Source: Arthrobacter sp. FW306-07-I (GTDB lineage: Bacteria > Actinomycetota > Actinomycetes > Actinomycetales > Micrococcaceae). From it: DNA of 64,000 bases. The DNA lies in the NCBI RefSeq assembly GCF_021800405.1, contig NZ_CP084550.1, positions 2,914,001-2,978,000 of the forward strand, written 5' to 3'. Positions 63,466 to 64,000 of the stretch are shown piece after piece (positions within the stretch are counted from its first letter, which is position 1; every line of letters begins with the position of its first letter). Made by a program: the position numbers and the translations under genes. Below the pieces are notes generated by a model. That model did no database searches, was not told the DNA's origin, and worked only from the letters and a program-made list of their open reading frames with translations.

Positions 63466-64000
63466 GCTCCGTTCTGTACGACGTTCCCGGCCCCAAAGCA
63501 CGCCGGATCTCCCTGATTGCCTCAATCATCGGCGGCCTGTTGATTCTCGGCCTGCTGGCGTGGGTCGTCATGACCCTCGCGCAGCAGGGAATCTTCGAGG
63601 CGCGCCGCTGGCAGATCTTCACCCGCGCCGACGTGTGGCGGCTGCTCGGCAACGGGTTGGGTGCCACTCTTTCCGCAGCCGCCATCGCAGCAGTCATCGC
63701 CTTCCCGCTGGGGCTGCTGCTGTGCCTGCTGCGGATCTCGGATGCTGCTGTCATCCGGATCCCCACCCGGATCATTCTGGAATTCCTGCGCGGCATGCCA
63801 GTGGTCCTGATGATGCTCTTCATCCTGCTGGGATTCCGCACCTCCGCGTTCATTGCCGTTATCGCCGGCCTGGTGCTCTACAACGGCGCCGTGTTCGCGG
63901 AGATCATCCGCGCCGGCATCCAGTCACTGCCCAAGGGACAGCGCGAGGCGGGGCTGGCCATCGGCCTGACCAGCTACAAGTCCCGCATGCTCATCGAACT
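63462..64000 (+). CDS. gluD: Glutamate-type ABC transporter permease 2 (3' end outside window)
   Basis: The first 179 codons of a second HisMQ-family permease. The N-terminus has one helix (ISLIASIIGGLLILGLLAWVVM), then a periplasmic-type loop, then TM helices (ATLSAAAIAAVIAFPLGLLL, VVLMMLFILLGF). The EAA loop begins IIRAGIQSLPKGQREAGLAIGLTSYKS just before the window edge. It extends past 64000, so its end cannot be described. Confidence 0.92.
   Translation, partial: MSSVLYDVPGPKARRISLIASIIGGLLILGLLAWVVMTLAQQGIFEARRWQIFTRADVWRLLGNGLGATLSAAAIAAVIAFPLGLLLCLLRISDAAVIRIPTRIILEFLRGMPVVLMMLFILLGFRTSAFIAVIAGLVLYNGAVFAEIIRAGIQSLPKGQREAGLAIGLTSYKSRMLIE

Overview
The window is a stretch of chromosome from a high-GC actinobacterium. 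Gene content and order point to Micrococcales, most likely Arthrobacter or Pseudarthrobacter. This rests on recognising protein families and mycobacteria-like synteny, not on a database search. I see no insertion sequence, prophage, CRISPR array or rRNA operon. Almost everything is core genome, with dense operons and many 4-base ATGA or GTGA overlaps. || Region 1 (1-22087): The 3' end of a photolyase gene is followed by a membrane cytochrome b and two identical initiator tRNA genes, each with its own terminator. A genome-maintenance block comes next: UPF0182, a YlbL-like PDZ/Lon protease, a DUF2342 protein, a YgjP-type metallopeptidase, UvrD2, NudC, a phosphotransferase-like protein, AdnB, AdnA, an alkyltransferase-like protein and a DEDDh exonuclease. 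The order resembles the mycobacterial Rv3193c-Rv3204 neighbourhood. || Region 2 (22088-25017): A polar amino-acid ABC transporter operon with a structured leader and a six-codon upstream ORF whose stop overlaps the first start codon. It ends in a strong terminator and a 24-bp perfect inverted repeat. || Region 3 (25057-37798): A nearly complete haem locus. hemA is transcribed to the right. hemE-hemY, a secreted Ala/Pro/Ser-rich protein gene, and hemQ-hemH-hemC-hemD-hemB-LLM oxidoreductase-hemL run to the left. HemQ with HemY and HemH marks the coproporphyrin-dependent route. Candidate operators lie before hemA and hemQ. || Region 4 (37820-43781): A 26-bp inverted repeat, a MoeZ-type adenylyltransferase/rhodanese, a TetR regulator, DUF3107, a small membrane protein, and the thiamine cluster thiO-thiS-thiG behind a TPP riboswitch, with thiE divergent. 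|| Region 5 (43821-50728): An RNB ribonuclease, a DEAD-box helicase with a long structured leader, a solitary beta-class DNA methyltransferase, a PHP phosphoesterase and an aminopeptidase P. || Region 6 (50767-60915): A GSP17M-like protein, an MgtE-N/CBS protein, DUF1003, Mrp, TatB, an anti-sigma factor, SigE and an O-methyltransferase, resembling the mycobacterial Rv1220c-Rv1232c locus but without htrA. DUF3117, a PIG-V-like mannosyltransferase, a DivIVA-domain membrane protein and a LOG-family protein follow. || Region 7 (61007-64000): A gluABCD-type glutamate ABC operon with a probable leaderless first gene; gluD runs off the window. || No wholly new multi-gene system stands out. The most useful leads are the ATL-AdnA-AdnB coupling, changed active-site or metal-site residues in several conserved proteins, the haem operator candidates, the leader/uORF before the amino-acid transporter, and the orphan methyltransferase.
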